DNA from: Trichomonas vaginalis G3
Lineage: Eukaryota > Parabasalia > Trichomonadida > Trichomonadidae
DNA length: 64,000 bases
Assembly: GCF_026262505.1 (NCBI RefSeq)
Contig: NC_067206.1
Coordinates: 21,591,896 to 21,655,895, forward strand
Direction: 5' to 3'
Shown here piece by piece: positions 26,993 through 35,106 of this stretch (within the stretch, counting starts at the first letter, position 1; each line of letters begins with the position of its first letter). A program made the translations under genes and the position numbers. The notes beneath the pieces were generated by a model. It made no database searches. It worked only from the letters and a program-made list of their open reading frames with translations, and was not told the DNA's origin.

Positions 26993-27907
26993 ATGTTAGC
27001 AACAACAGCACCAAACTCGTTAGTCATGAACCCAACATCTATGTTAGTAGAGATGAAAAGCTTCATTCCTTCTTCATATACTTTCGAAACAGAAATCCAG
27101 AAGATAAAGCAAGAACTTCTCCAAGGAGTTTTAGACTGTAGTGCAAAAGATGAAACAAATGAAGAATATCTTTATGAAATGCAGGATATTATTGACCATC
27201 TACCTAAACTTCCTGAAATACAACAACAAAAGCTCACTATTCCTGAATTCGATGAAATAGAAGTCAAAGCAACTGACTCAGTAGAAACCAAGAAGTTCAT
27301 ACGTAAGGTAAACTATGAGTTTCTTGGATTTCATTGCAACCACAAAGTTATGGACAAAGATTGCGATATGTTATATAAGAACATCTCTGACATATACAAA
27401 TCTGAAGAATTTAAGACCTACGACAACTTTGTTTCGTTAGTTGCAAAATGTGTATGGCAGATAAGAGATAAAGATAAAAGAGGTAAAGTATGGAACGAAC
27501 AGATAAAACCAGCAACTTTTGAGTTAAAGAAAATCATTGACGCCTTAGTTGTTTTAGCAGGTTTTATTTCAATGTACAATGCTAAAATGAACCCACAATG
27601 TTCAAAATGTAAAGCAGCAATGAGGAAATATAACTACTCTGTCAAAGAGATAGAACGTATGCGAAACGACTATGCAGATTTAAAGAAAGAAGCAGAGAAA
27701 CCAGCAGAAGATAAAATGGACATGTTGACATTTCTGAACAAAAACTATCCAACAGCTGACGATTTCCTTCTATCTGATGTCAAGAAGAAATATAAAGAAA
27801 CCTTCGGCATTGTTAAAACTTTTGACATACTGACAGAAGAAATAGAAGCTACAAAACTGTTTAGAATTTCAAATATACATCGTACAATTCATGTAAAACG
27901 CTTGTGA
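26993..27907 (+). CDS. Unknown cassette protein (E1)
   Basis: 304 residues, mostly helical, with a CSKC pair near residue 202 and charged coiled-coil stretches. I do not recognise it. The start follows TTTTTATTGTAAGAAC, the replication-class motif. It is flanked closely by an inverted repeat of about 70 bp on each side and, further out, by boundary modules in opposite orientation, so it looks like an exchangeable cargo gene of the element. No counterpart is seen in the part of E3 within the window. Confidence 0.55.
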   Translation: MLATTAPNSLVMNPTSMLVEMKSFIPSSYTFETEIQKIKQELLQGVLDCSAKDETNEEYLYEMQDIIDHLPKLPEIQQQKLTIPEFDEIEVKATDSVETKKFIRKVNYEFLGFHCNHKVMDKDCDMLYKNISDIYKSEEFKTYDNFVSLVAKCVWQIRDKDKRGKVWNEQIKPATFELKKIIDALVVLAGFISMYNAKMNPQCSKCKAAMRKYNYSVKEIERMRNDYADLKKEAEKPAEDKMDMLTFLNKNYPTADDFLLSDVKKKYKETFGIVKTFDILTEEIEATKLFRISNIHRTIHVKRL

Positions 27908-27911
27908 AAAA

Positions 27912-27985
27912 GAGGTGAGAAAGGAGGTGAGAAAACAGGTGAGATCTCACCTCTTCACCTAAAATATATTTTTGCTGAGTAAAAT
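27912..27985 (-). repeat. Right inverted repeat flanking gene 26993-27907
   Basis: GGTGAGAAAACAGGTGAGAT, CTCACCTCTTCACC and TAAAATATATTTTTGCTGAG mirror 26845-26912. Confidence 0.75.
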
Positions 27986-28039
27986 GACCAAATTTCATTA
28001 TATAACTGTATTTTTTTGACGAAGAGAACTTTTACACTT

Positions 28040-28185
28040 CGTGACAAAAACATTGACGAAGAAGTCTATTTCCTGGACTGTTGTCAAAATGTCATGTTGT
28101 CACCATTTTCAAAAAGATGTTAGTTGACCGAGGGACCGAGGGACCGAGGGACCTGGTTCCACCTAAAATATATTTTTGCTGAGTA
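28040..28185 (-). repeat. Boundary module copy, inverted
   Basis: Contains GACTGTTGTCAAAATGTCAT, then ACCGAGGG units, then CCTGGTTCCACC and AAAATATATTTTTGCTGAG. It is the reverse complement of the module at 26253-26372, so the two frame a segment of about 1.9 kb. Confidence 0.75.
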
Positions 28186-28199
28186 AATGACCAAATTTC

Positions 28200-28720
28200 A
28201 TGAATTTCCTCATATGTTTGCTACCCCGACTTTTTTCGGCCTTGCATAAAACTCTATGAAATCATGAAAAAATGACCAAATTTCATGATATAACTGTATT
28301 TTTTTGACGAAGTGAACTTTTACTCTTCGTAAAAAAAATCCCTGAAATCATGAAAAAATGACCAAATTTCATGAATTTCCTCATATGTTTGCAACCCGAG
28401 GAAAACCGCGGGTCGAGATTCCGTACGAAAATCGTAAAAAAACTCTATGAAAATCGTGAAAAAATGCTACCCTCGAAAAACCGAGGATAGAGATTCCGTA
28501 CGAAAATCGTGAAAAAATGCGACCCCGGTTTTTTTCGGGGTCGCCTAAAACTCATGAAAATCGTGAAAAAATGCGAGTACGTTAAAAACCGTAGTCGCCT
28601 AAAACTCATGAAAATCGTAAAAAAACACATGAAAATCGTAAAAAAATGCGAGCAGGGGAAAAACCCTGGTCGCCAAAACTCTATGAAAATCGTAAAAAAA
28701 ATCCCTGAAATCATATCTTT
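28200..28720 (+). repeat. Array of hairpins with covarying stems
   Basis: Six or more units built on ATGAAAATCGTGAAAAAATG, then a short hairpin, then TAAAACTC or AGATTCCGTAC. The stems differ between units but stay paired: GCGACCCCG/CGGGGTCGC at 28519-28544, GCGA-TACG/CGTA-TCGC at 28573-28598, GCGA-CAGGG/CCCTG-TCGC at 28648-28673, CCTCG/CGAGG near 28470-28490, ACCCG/CGGGT near 28393-28412. Loops are A- or T-rich. Confidence 0.85.
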
Positions 28721-28797
28721 TATACAAGATAGAAAAAATAAAATTAACGCTAGTTTTTTTAAAATATTTTTTTTTATTTTGTATGTAAGAACAGGAA

Positions 28798-29409
28798 ATG
28801 ACAAGCACTGAGTTTGAAACAGTTAAAAAGATAGACAATGAGACCAAGGTGGTTAGAATAGGTGATTTAAACGTAAGATACTCAAAGAAATACAAAAAAT
28901 ATTCTTTGTCAGACATTTTAACACCATCCGGAAAGAGAGCAAAGGACTGGGTTAGAAATGCTTCATCTCAGAAAATTTTGACAAGAAATCCTGAGCTTTT
29001 GATATCGGTAAGATTTCATGGAACTACAGCATATCTCATCGACAAAAGTCTTATACCAGTAGTTTTGTTCTGGATTGACCCAGTTGTTGGATATAATTTC
29101 ATAACATATGGTTCATTCGATACTGAACGTTGCTGTGAAGGCTTACTTTACATCGTTCAGAAACCGAAGGACTTCAATACAAAGAGATATAAGATAGGAA
29201 GAACATTTAATATAACTAAAAGATATGACTCTACAGTCAATAGAGTTAAGGTTGTGTTTGTAAATGATATGAGAGCTGCTGAAACAGAACTGCTTGAAGT
29301 TTTTGAGAAAAGGTATGGTGCTCCCACGAAAGGTAAAGAAACGTTTGAAGTAGATGAGATAGATAGTGCTATAAAATTATTTGACGAAGTTGCTGAAAAA
29401 TACATGTAA
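28798..29409 (+). CDS. T5orf172/GIY-YIG protein with KilA-N-like N-terminus (E1)
   Basis: 203 residues. The C-terminal half has LLYIVQKPK, RYKIGRTFNITKRYDST and ETELLEVFEKRYG, matching the T5orf172 branch of GIY-YIG-like domains found in viral DNA-modifying or cleaving proteins. The N-terminal half (YSLSDILTPSGKRAKDWVRN and SLIPVVLFWIDPVVGYNF) resembles a diverged KilA-N DNA-binding domain, a pairing common in large DNA viruses. The start follows TTTTTATTTTGTATGTAAGAACAGGAA, the replication class. Activity cannot be judged from sequence. Confidence 0.7.
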   Translation: MTSTEFETVKKIDNETKVVRIGDLNVRYSKKYKKYSLSDILTPSGKRAKDWVRNASSQKILTRNPELLISVRFHGTTAYLIDKSLIPVVLFWIDPVVGYNFITYGSFDTERCCEGLLYIVQKPKDFNTKRYKIGRTFNITKRYDSTVNRVKVVFVNDMRAAETELLEVFEKRYGAPTKGKETFEVDEIDSAIKLFDEVAEKYM

Positions 29410-29472
29410 AGCGTTTATTTTTCAAGCTTGACACCAAAGATGGCTCAGGTAGCTCTAGATGGTAAATTGTCT

Positions 29473-29935
29473 TGTCCGAGTCCTTCTGGCATTCCGAGTC
29501 CTTCCTTCTGGCATTCCGAGTCCTTCCTTCCGACAGGAAAAGTTTTTCTTTCCGACAGGAAAAGTTTTTCTTTCCGACAGGAAAAGTCCTTCCTTCCAAC
29601 AGGAAAAGTCCTTCCTTCCGACAGGAAAAGTTTTTCTTTCCGACAGGAAAAGTTTTTCTTTCCAACAGGAAAAATTTTTCTTGTTGTCCGTCCGTAAACC
29701 ATTCAAATTTTCGAAAATTGAGAACTTTTTGGCCGACCTTCAGGAAAAATTTTTCTTTCCTTCAGGAAAAATTTTTCTTTCCTTCAGGAAAAATTTTTCT
29801 TTCCGACAGAAAAAGTTTTTCTTTCCGACAGGAAAAGTCCTTCCTTCCGACAGGAAAAGTTTTTCTTTCCGACAGGAAAAGTCCTTCCTTCCGACAGGAA
29901 AAGTCCTTCCATCCGACAGGACACAAACGAATGTC
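29473..29935 (+). repeat. 22-bp minisatellite of small hairpins
   Basis: Units of about 22 bp built on TTTCCGACAGGAAAAGTTTTTC, with CAACAGG and TTCAGG variants. Each unit can pair TTTCC with GGAAA around GACA. A non-repeat interlude lies near 29680-29735. All frames stay open because of composition, so long apparent proteins here are not evidence of a gene. Confidence 0.85.
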
Positions 29936-30023
29936 CGACGTACCACCAACCGAGTCCATTCCAAAGCCAGAAGAACCGACAGCCCCAGCACCACAACAGA
30001 CTAAGACTCAAACACTTACATTT

Positions 30024-30899
30024 TTACGCTTGACTTTTTACAATTTGAACTTTGTTTGCGTAGATATGAATTCTGAAAGAAGTATGAGGGTCTTGTATGA
30101 CTTTGTACTTCTCCCATAGTTCATGTCTGTCAAACTTACCTGCCATGGACTCTTTCATAAGTTCCATGAAATCGTCTTCGGACAATCCGGGGAAAAGTAT
30201 GATATCAGTAAGTATTCTCTTTACATCCTTACTTAAACTCTTGGCTGTCTGTACACAAATGACAACTGAGATGTTAAAGTGTCTGAGCTTCTTGAGAATT
30301 CGACACATGTCTTGTTCTCTGTTCTTTAACAAAGGATGAGAAGCAAAGTCATCTAAGATAAGAAGACATCTGTGAGGGTAAGTCTTCCAATCGTAAGATT
30401 GCAATTTCTTCGAAAGGTACTCAATCTCTTTCTGTTTGTTTCGGAAGTGTTTCTTCTCTAATATTCTCTGCATTTCCTCATTTGGGTCTTTAAACTTCGA
30501 GTTTATATACTCATTTATAGCATTGTACTTCAAAACTCTTCTTTGGTACTTCTTTATCCAATCTAACAACTCAGAGTCTTTTATACATACTAACTTAGAC
30601 TTTTTTATAATATCTTTGAACGAATTTACGGTTTGGTCAAATTGACCAGAAGTACTACAAATGACTACTAACTCATAGAATGGGTTCTTCTCATCTAGTT
30701 CTTGTTGTTGTGCAGCCATTTTAAGATAAGTGAAAGTCTTACCCGACCCAGGCGGTGCAATTAGACCTGTTATACCATTCTGAGCAAATAAGAACTTGTC
30801 ATGTATGGGTTTTATCTGAGCATTTTCCAACTTCCTCTTGTTCTTATTTAAAACATTCTCAAATTTTTTGTCAATGTCAGCAAACTTTTTTTCTAACAT
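30024..30899 (-). CDS. A32/FtsK-type genome-packaging ATPase (E1)
   Basis: 291 residues from the ATG at 30899. Walker A: GLIAPPGSGKTFTYL, about residue 37. Walker B: RCLLILDDFASHP, about residue 170, followed by a RHFNISVVICVQ sensor-like strand. This is the FtsK/HerA-class ATPase that pumps DNA into capsids in Polintons, virophages and nucleocytoplasmic large DNA viruses. The start sits close to a divergent plus-strand frame at 30936, with a TTTTT-rich spacer between. The reading frame is open through the domain. Confidence 0.8.
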   Translation of the reverse strand: MLEKKFADIDKKFENVLNKNKRKLENAQIKPIHDKFLFAQNGITGLIAPPGSGKTFTYLKMAAQQQELDEKNPFYELVVICSTSGQFDQTVNSFKDIIKKSKLVCIKDSELLDWIKKYQRRVLKYNAINEYINSKFKDPNEEMQRILEKKHFRNKQKEIEYLSKKLQSYDWKTYPHRCLLILDDFASHPLLKNREQDMCRILKKLRHFNISVVICVQTAKSLSKDVKRILTDIILFPGLSEDDFMELMKESMAGKFDRHELWEKYKVIQDPHTSFRIHIYANKVQIVKSQA

Positions 30900-30935
30900 A
30901 TTTTTAGAAAAATTAAAATTTTTATCTTTTACAAA

Positions 30936-31380
30936 ATGTCTAGCGATTTCGCTATCTATATTCGAGACAAGCTTTTCGACAGCAAAATCTGTCGACCATA
31001 AAATCTTACATAGTGTAAACAAGAAAGGTGAATTTGTTCTAAAGTTCTGTTTCTGGGAATATGACAAGAACCATAAAACCTTAAGCAGAGAAGTCTTAAA
31101 ATTTGTCAATGACAGACTTGTTGACAGAGATGACGCCTCTTGGAGAGATGAAGTCCAACAAAACTTCTTAGAATGCAAAGAAGACACATGCGCTGTTCTT
31201 GAAAATGAAATAGAAAACAGAATAGAAGAGCTATTAAATGACAAAGCACTTTTACAAAAATATGGTTCTGAGAAGTTTGACATAACTCCACCAGAAAAGA
31301 AGAAGAGAGAAAAGAAGGAAGGGAGAGTAGAAGAAGAGAAGAAAGAACCAGAGCCAGAGAAAAAGAAATTTGACATGTAA
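30936..31380 (+). other. Unknown E1 gene region with charged tail
   Basis: A plus-strand region divergent from the ATPase. Recognisable pieces include EFVLKFCFWEYDKNHKT, a coiled-coil stretch and a highly charged C-terminus (PEKKKREKKEGRVEEEKK). The region is not open throughout. No family recognised. Confidence 0.4.
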
Positions 31381-31396
31381 AAATAAAATTTTATTT

Positions 31397-31816
31397 TTAG
31401 AACATTTCTGGGTCAATGTCAATGTTCTCTTCCTCTTTAGGAGTAAACACTGGCTTAGACTCTAAAATCTTTTTACCCAATTTACCTTGAACTTCAACTA
31501 TCTTAGACTCATAATATTCATAGTCGTCTGCTTTCTTTGGTTCATAAGGTATAACAAGTTTGTATGCTTTGCCTTCTTTAAGGTTTGAAAACCTTCTGTC
31601 AAAACTTTCTTTGACTGTTAACAAACCTTCTATGTCTAAGTCTTCAAATTTCGCACCATTTTTAGTCACAATAGCAAACTTAACTGGTTCGATGTTCCAA
31701 ACTTTGTCAAATGAAGACTTTTCAAAATGGTAGAAGTAAACATTCAAATATGTGAATGGGTCTAGTTCTTCTTTAAGTCCTGACATGTACTTGTTTACTG
31801 AGATGAATTTCGTCAT
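31397..31816 (-). CDS. SSB-like candidate (E1)
   Basis: 139 residues from the ATG at 31816, chosen because it follows TTTTTTTTATCCGATAGAAAAG, identical to the context of its copy at 63706. The middle is beta-rich (KFAIVTKNGAKFEDLDIEGL and AYKLVIPYEPK) and could form an OB fold. The C-terminus is acidic and ends NIDIDPEMF, like the acidic tips of single-stranded-DNA-binding proteins. The replication-class start and position beside the helicase agree. Assignment is inference; a different replication accessory protein is possible. Confidence 0.45.
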   Translation of the reverse strand: MTKFISVNKYMSGLKEELDPFTYLNVYFYHFEKSSFDKVWNIEPVKFAIVTKNGAKFEDLDIEGLLTVKESFDRRFSNLKEGKAYKLVIPYEPKKADDYEYYESKIVEVQGKLGKKILESKPVFTPKEEENIDIDPEMF

Positions 31817-31853
31817 CTTTTCTATCGGATAAAAAAAATATTTTTTTTTAAAT

Positions 31854-33089
31854 TTACTCAGAAAAATTTTTCTTTGTATATACACCATTCTGTACGTCTA
31901 AAAGACTTTTGACATTTGCCAAGAATGTTCGTTTAGACGCTGGCAGATAACCATATTCTTGACAATACTGTTTATACGAATCGTACAATGACCTTTCATC
32001 TAAACACTCAAAGTCAGTTTCATCTATGAACAGTTCATATACACTCTTGTTTGCTTCTAACAATGTTTGTCTCTCTTCGGTATGTGGAATTTGTCTTGGA
32101 TTGAACTTTGAAATATCTAATGTCATAAAATATGAGAACAAGTGGTTGTAAAAGTCAGATGTTAAAGTTTCTGCTAAGTCGCCAAAATATTCTGTATCTT
32201 GCATATGAGCTTCTGACGTTCTGACAACTACATATCTTCTGTCAGAACTTTCTAACTTCATCGGAACGGCGTTGTTTGAAACCATGATGAAATTTGCAAC
32301 ATTTTCACAAACTCTTTGGTCTTTATATTTTCTTTCAACAACTCCAACTTTGTCTGTTATAAGACTCTTCAAAGCATCTGAGTTCAAAACTTTTGTTGTA
32401 TCTATACTTTGAAGTTCGTTACATACTATAAGTTTCATATTCTCTATTGAAGAGTTAAATTTACCGCAGATGTTTTCTAAGTTTGTCATATTAGGGTTCG
32501 AATAGCCCTCTAACAGTTTGCACAAAATATCTGTAAAGAAAGTGTTCTTACCAGTTCCTTGTTTTCCAATTACAATGAGAGCAGTTTCATTTTTAGCACT
32601 TGGATGTTGTAAGATGTTTGCAAACCAACATAAGATATACTCATAGACTCTTTCGTTTCCATTGCATATAATTTCTTTGACATGGTCTAACCAAGCTTCT
32701 ATAACATTTTCTTTCCATTCTACTTGTTCGTATTTATATCCAGTGAAGATAGAATAGAAGTTTGGAGATGGTGTATAGAACTTTATACCACGAACTGAAA
32801 AATCTTCTAACTTTGACAATAAGATATCCCAAGCATCTAACATCTTCATACCAACTTGTACGACTTTTATTTTCTTAAGTTTCTGTTTACATTCTTGTTC
32901 TGAAACTATTGTCGCTCTTGGTTTGTTAAAGACTACATCCCATTCTTTCATGACATAACATTCTGGGGCAGAGTCAACATAAATGACTAAACGTTTCAAA
33001 TTCTCGACTGCTTTGTTATAGTCTCTAAATGGACACATATTTCTGAATGCTTGGAAGTCATAAAAATCTGAAACGTCTATGCTGTACAT
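31854..33089 (-). CDS. SF3 (D5-like) replicative helicase (E1)
   Basis: 411 residues. Walker A as IGKQGTGKNTFFTDIL near residue 175, Walker B as MKLIVCNELQ, motif C as NFIMVSNN and a downstream arginine in SSDRRYVVVRTSE. This is superfamily 3 helicase architecture as in Polintons, virophages and poxvirus D5. The N-terminal 160 residues may be a primase-related or D5_N-like region but I see no primase motif. The start follows TATTTTTTTTTATTTTTATAAA, the replication class. Nearly identical to the region at 61801-63041. Confidence 0.85.
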   Translation of the reverse strand: MYSIDVSDFYDFQAFRNMCPFRDYNKAVENLKRLVIYVDSAPECYVMKEWDVVFNKPRATIVSEQECKQKLKKIKVVQVGMKMLDAWDILLSKLEDFSVRGIKFYTPSPNFYSIFTGYKYEQVEWKENVIEAWLDHVKEIICNGNERVYEYILCWFANILQHPSAKNETALIVIGKQGTGKNTFFTDILCKLLEGYSNPNMTNLENICGKFNSSIENMKLIVCNELQSIDTTKVLNSDALKSLITDKVGVVERKYKDQRVCENVANFIMVSNNAVPMKLESSDRRYVVVRTSEAHMQDTEYFGDLAETLTSDFYNHLFSYFMTLDISKFNPRQIPHTEERQTLLEANKSVYELFIDETDFECLDERSLYDSYKQYCQEYGYLPASKRTFLANVKSLLDVQNGVYTKKNFSE

Positions 33090-33120
33090 TTTTTTATAAA
33101 AATAAAAAAAAATATTTTTT

Positions 33121-33945
33121 TTATTCTTGAGCTATTTGTTGTTCTTGAGCTATTTGTTGTTCTTGAGCTATTTGTTGCATTTGTTGTTCTTGAGCTATTT
33201 GTTGTTGAAGTTGTTCTTGTAATACAATACTTTCACCAGTTGCATCTTCCAATTCGAAACTTTCTGCCGTCATTGACAAATACATAGGACATAAAAGTTT
33301 TACAGGAACAAAGTTTGCGTCAACTAAGGTTAAGTTTATGTTTGCTAAAGTGTTTGAGTTTACTAAAGCTGAAAACTCTGCATTCGAATGAACAATAGGC
33401 AAACCAGCAGAGAAAGTGTTGTTTATACGCATGAGTATCTTTTGGTCATAGTAGTTTCTGTCGACATTCGAATAGCACTTTGAACCTAAGTTTGAAACAA
33501 TATATAAAATAGGTGTACTTAAAGTCAATGGAACAGACATTCCTTGTATGACACCTTTTCCTGTTATAGGAAATTGTTGGTAGTAAAAACCAGATATAAG
33601 TTTTGTATTATAGCTCATATCGTTTATACTAAACTCAGTCGGACATCCAAACATAATGAAACCTGCTCTAGTTGCAGCACATGTTACATCCGTCCTTAAA
33701 GTATTAAATAAGTCAACAAAACCTGTTGGTGGTATATCTGAGTAAGTATCTTCAAAGGAGTATTTTTTACCATTCACAACAATAAAGTCTTCTGGTGTCA
33801 AAAGAGCAAAACAGGCTTTAGTCGTCATTGTGTTTAAGGTCAGTTTACAATATCGTCCTTGAGGACTTTGTAAGTTTGTTGTTATAGAATTATATGACTC
33901 AGGGTTTTTAGTCGTAATAGTATAAACCACTATGTCTTCTGCCAT
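33121..33945 (-). CDS. Penton-like minor capsid candidate (E1)
   Basis: 274 residues. The first 235 are beta-rich with alternating hydrophobic strands (ILYIVSNLG, KILMRINNTF, NINLTLVDANFVPVKLL), consistent with a single jelly roll. In Polintons the penton gene usually lies near the capsid gene, as here. The C-terminus is a run of glutamine/glutamate repeats (IAQEQQ units) that differs in length between E1 and E3, so repeat slippage is likely. A copy lies in E3 at 60947-61768. Confidence 0.55.
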   Translation of the reverse strand: MAEDIVVYTITTKNPESYNSITTNLQSPQGRYCKLTLNTMTTKACFALLTPEDFIVVNGKKYSFEDTYSDIPPTGFVDLFNTLRTDVTCAATRAGFIMFGCPTEFSINDMSYNTKLISGFYYQQFPITGKGVIQGMSVPLTLSTPILYIVSNLGSKCYSNVDRNYYDQKILMRINNTFSAGLPIVHSNAEFSALVNSNTLANINLTLVDANFVPVKLLCPMYLSMTAESFELEDATGESIVLQEQLQQQIAQEQQMQQIAQEQQIAQEQQIAQE

Positions 33946-33955
33946 TTACATATAT

Positions 33956-34186
33956 TTAAAAGTTTTTCTGAAAGTGGAGAAGAACTTCATCTAAACTTTC
34001 ACATGGCGTTTCTTGAAGTTCTCTGTCTAAGAAGTTCAAATATTTTGTAAAGACATAGAACTTTCCTTTGTCTACACGAACAAACAAAACAGGGTCTTTC
34101 ATATCGTTCAAAAGTGTGTAAAGTCCTTTACATGAAATAAAGTCTATATTGTTTTTCTTCAAACATCTTTCAAGAAGTTTTGACAT
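33956..34186 (-). CDS. 76-residue E1 protein
   Basis: MSKLLERCLKKNNIDFISCK at the start and a mixed alpha/beta remainder; no family recognised. The start follows TTTACTTGCTAAGTAAAA, the virion class. The gene has no counterpart at the matching place in E3, where the upstream gene is followed directly by the penton-like frame. Confidence 0.5.
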   Translation of the reverse strand: MSKLLERCLKKNNIDFISCKGLYTLLNDMKDPVLFVRVDKGKFYVFTKYLNFLDRELQETPCESLDEVLLHFQKNF

Positions 34187-34192
34187 TTTTAC

Positions 34193-34726
34193 TTAGCAAG
34201 TAAATTTTAATGAAATGTTGTGGTCGTCAAATATTTTTATGACGTCTGGGAAACTATATTTTAAGTTCAACGTTTCACCTCCTTTCATAACGTATATCTT
34301 GTCAATGACATTATATGAAACACCACAGCAAGCAATGTCAGGCTCTATTTCTTTGATGTTTATATCGTCTGCCTCTGTCAAAAGTTTCAATAGTTCTTTC
34401 AAAATTTCATGAGGTGCGATGACATATGAGTTCACTTTTACAGGGTTGTGCTCAACCAAGTTTAACATTAGACCTAAAGCTTGACAAATCTTCTCCTGAG
34501 TTTTAAGTTTGTCTTTAAGTTGCATGTAGTCGTTTCGAATATCTGCAACAGAACTTAAGTCTCTGCTAACTTCAGGGTATGTTGGTTCTTTTACAGGAAC
34601 TATTGTTATACATCTTCGTCTTCGTATGGTTTTCCCCACTTCAACATCTCTGTCTTTGACATTGACAACAACACTTTGACTGTTTGTTTGAGTTGGTGAA
34701 TTTAACTTCACATCTGCCATCGCCAT
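34193..34726 (-). CDS. Unknown virion-class E1 protein
   Basis: 177 residues. A polar N-terminal tail, a helical stretch around 55-85 and a mixed C-terminal domain (PHEILKELLKLLTEADD, IYVMKGGETLNLKYSFPD). It corresponds to 60362-60942 in E3. Its upstream region shares an 18-bp symmetric spacer with a divergent plus-strand gene (TTTACTTAGAATAAAAAG). Function unknown; location between penton-like and capsid genes suggests a virion component. Confidence 0.5.
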   Translation of the reverse strand: MAMADVKLNSPTQTNSQSVVVNVKDRDVEVGKTIRRRRCITIVPVKEPTYPEVSRDLSSVADIRNDYMQLKDKLKTQEKICQALGLMLNLVEHNPVKVNSYVIAPHEILKELLKLLTEADDINIKEIEPDIACCGVSYNVIDKIYVMKGGETLNLKYSFPDVIKIFDDHNISLKFTC

Positions 34727-34790
34727 TAAACCTTTTGAAACACTTACGCTTCTATTTTTCGGTAAATGACATTTTACTTAGAATAAAAAG

Positions 34791-35100
34791 ATGGACGTAT
34801 TTGAGTATCTCTTCGAATTGAAGCAAAACAAAGTTTACACACACAAACAATACAAGTTCATTGATAGAATAGTTCTTTATACAAACAATGGAAAATGTTA
34901 TAGAATAGCAGTCTTTGCTGAACCAAAATATTTTCATAAAGCAAAAGAAAGTTGGTATAACCGAGATGGTGAAAGTTCTTGACGTTGACAAAAATATAAC
35001 AACAAACTTACAGATATTTCTAAAGGTAAGTTTTTAATACAATATTATATCAAAAACTGGCGTACTGTCAATATTTGACGGAGAGAAGTCAGTTCAAGAA
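34791..35100 (+). other. Small gene region antisense to capsid tail (E1)
   Basis: Begins MDVFEYLFELKQNKVYTHKQ and corresponds to the 139-residue minus-strand frame at 59924-60343 in E3. The region is broken in E1. It converges on the capsid region. Confidence 0.45.
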
Positions 35101-35106
35101 CAACTT

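Noticed and set aside
28200-28720. Bacterial Rho-independent terminators
   Set aside because: The stems are followed by TAAAACTC rather than a T tract, they occur in series, and the context is eukaryotic.
29445-29994. Several overlapping long frames with FSCRKE or FRQEKF repeats on both strands
   Set aside because: Produced by the 22-bp minisatellite, open in all frames; no conserved protein.
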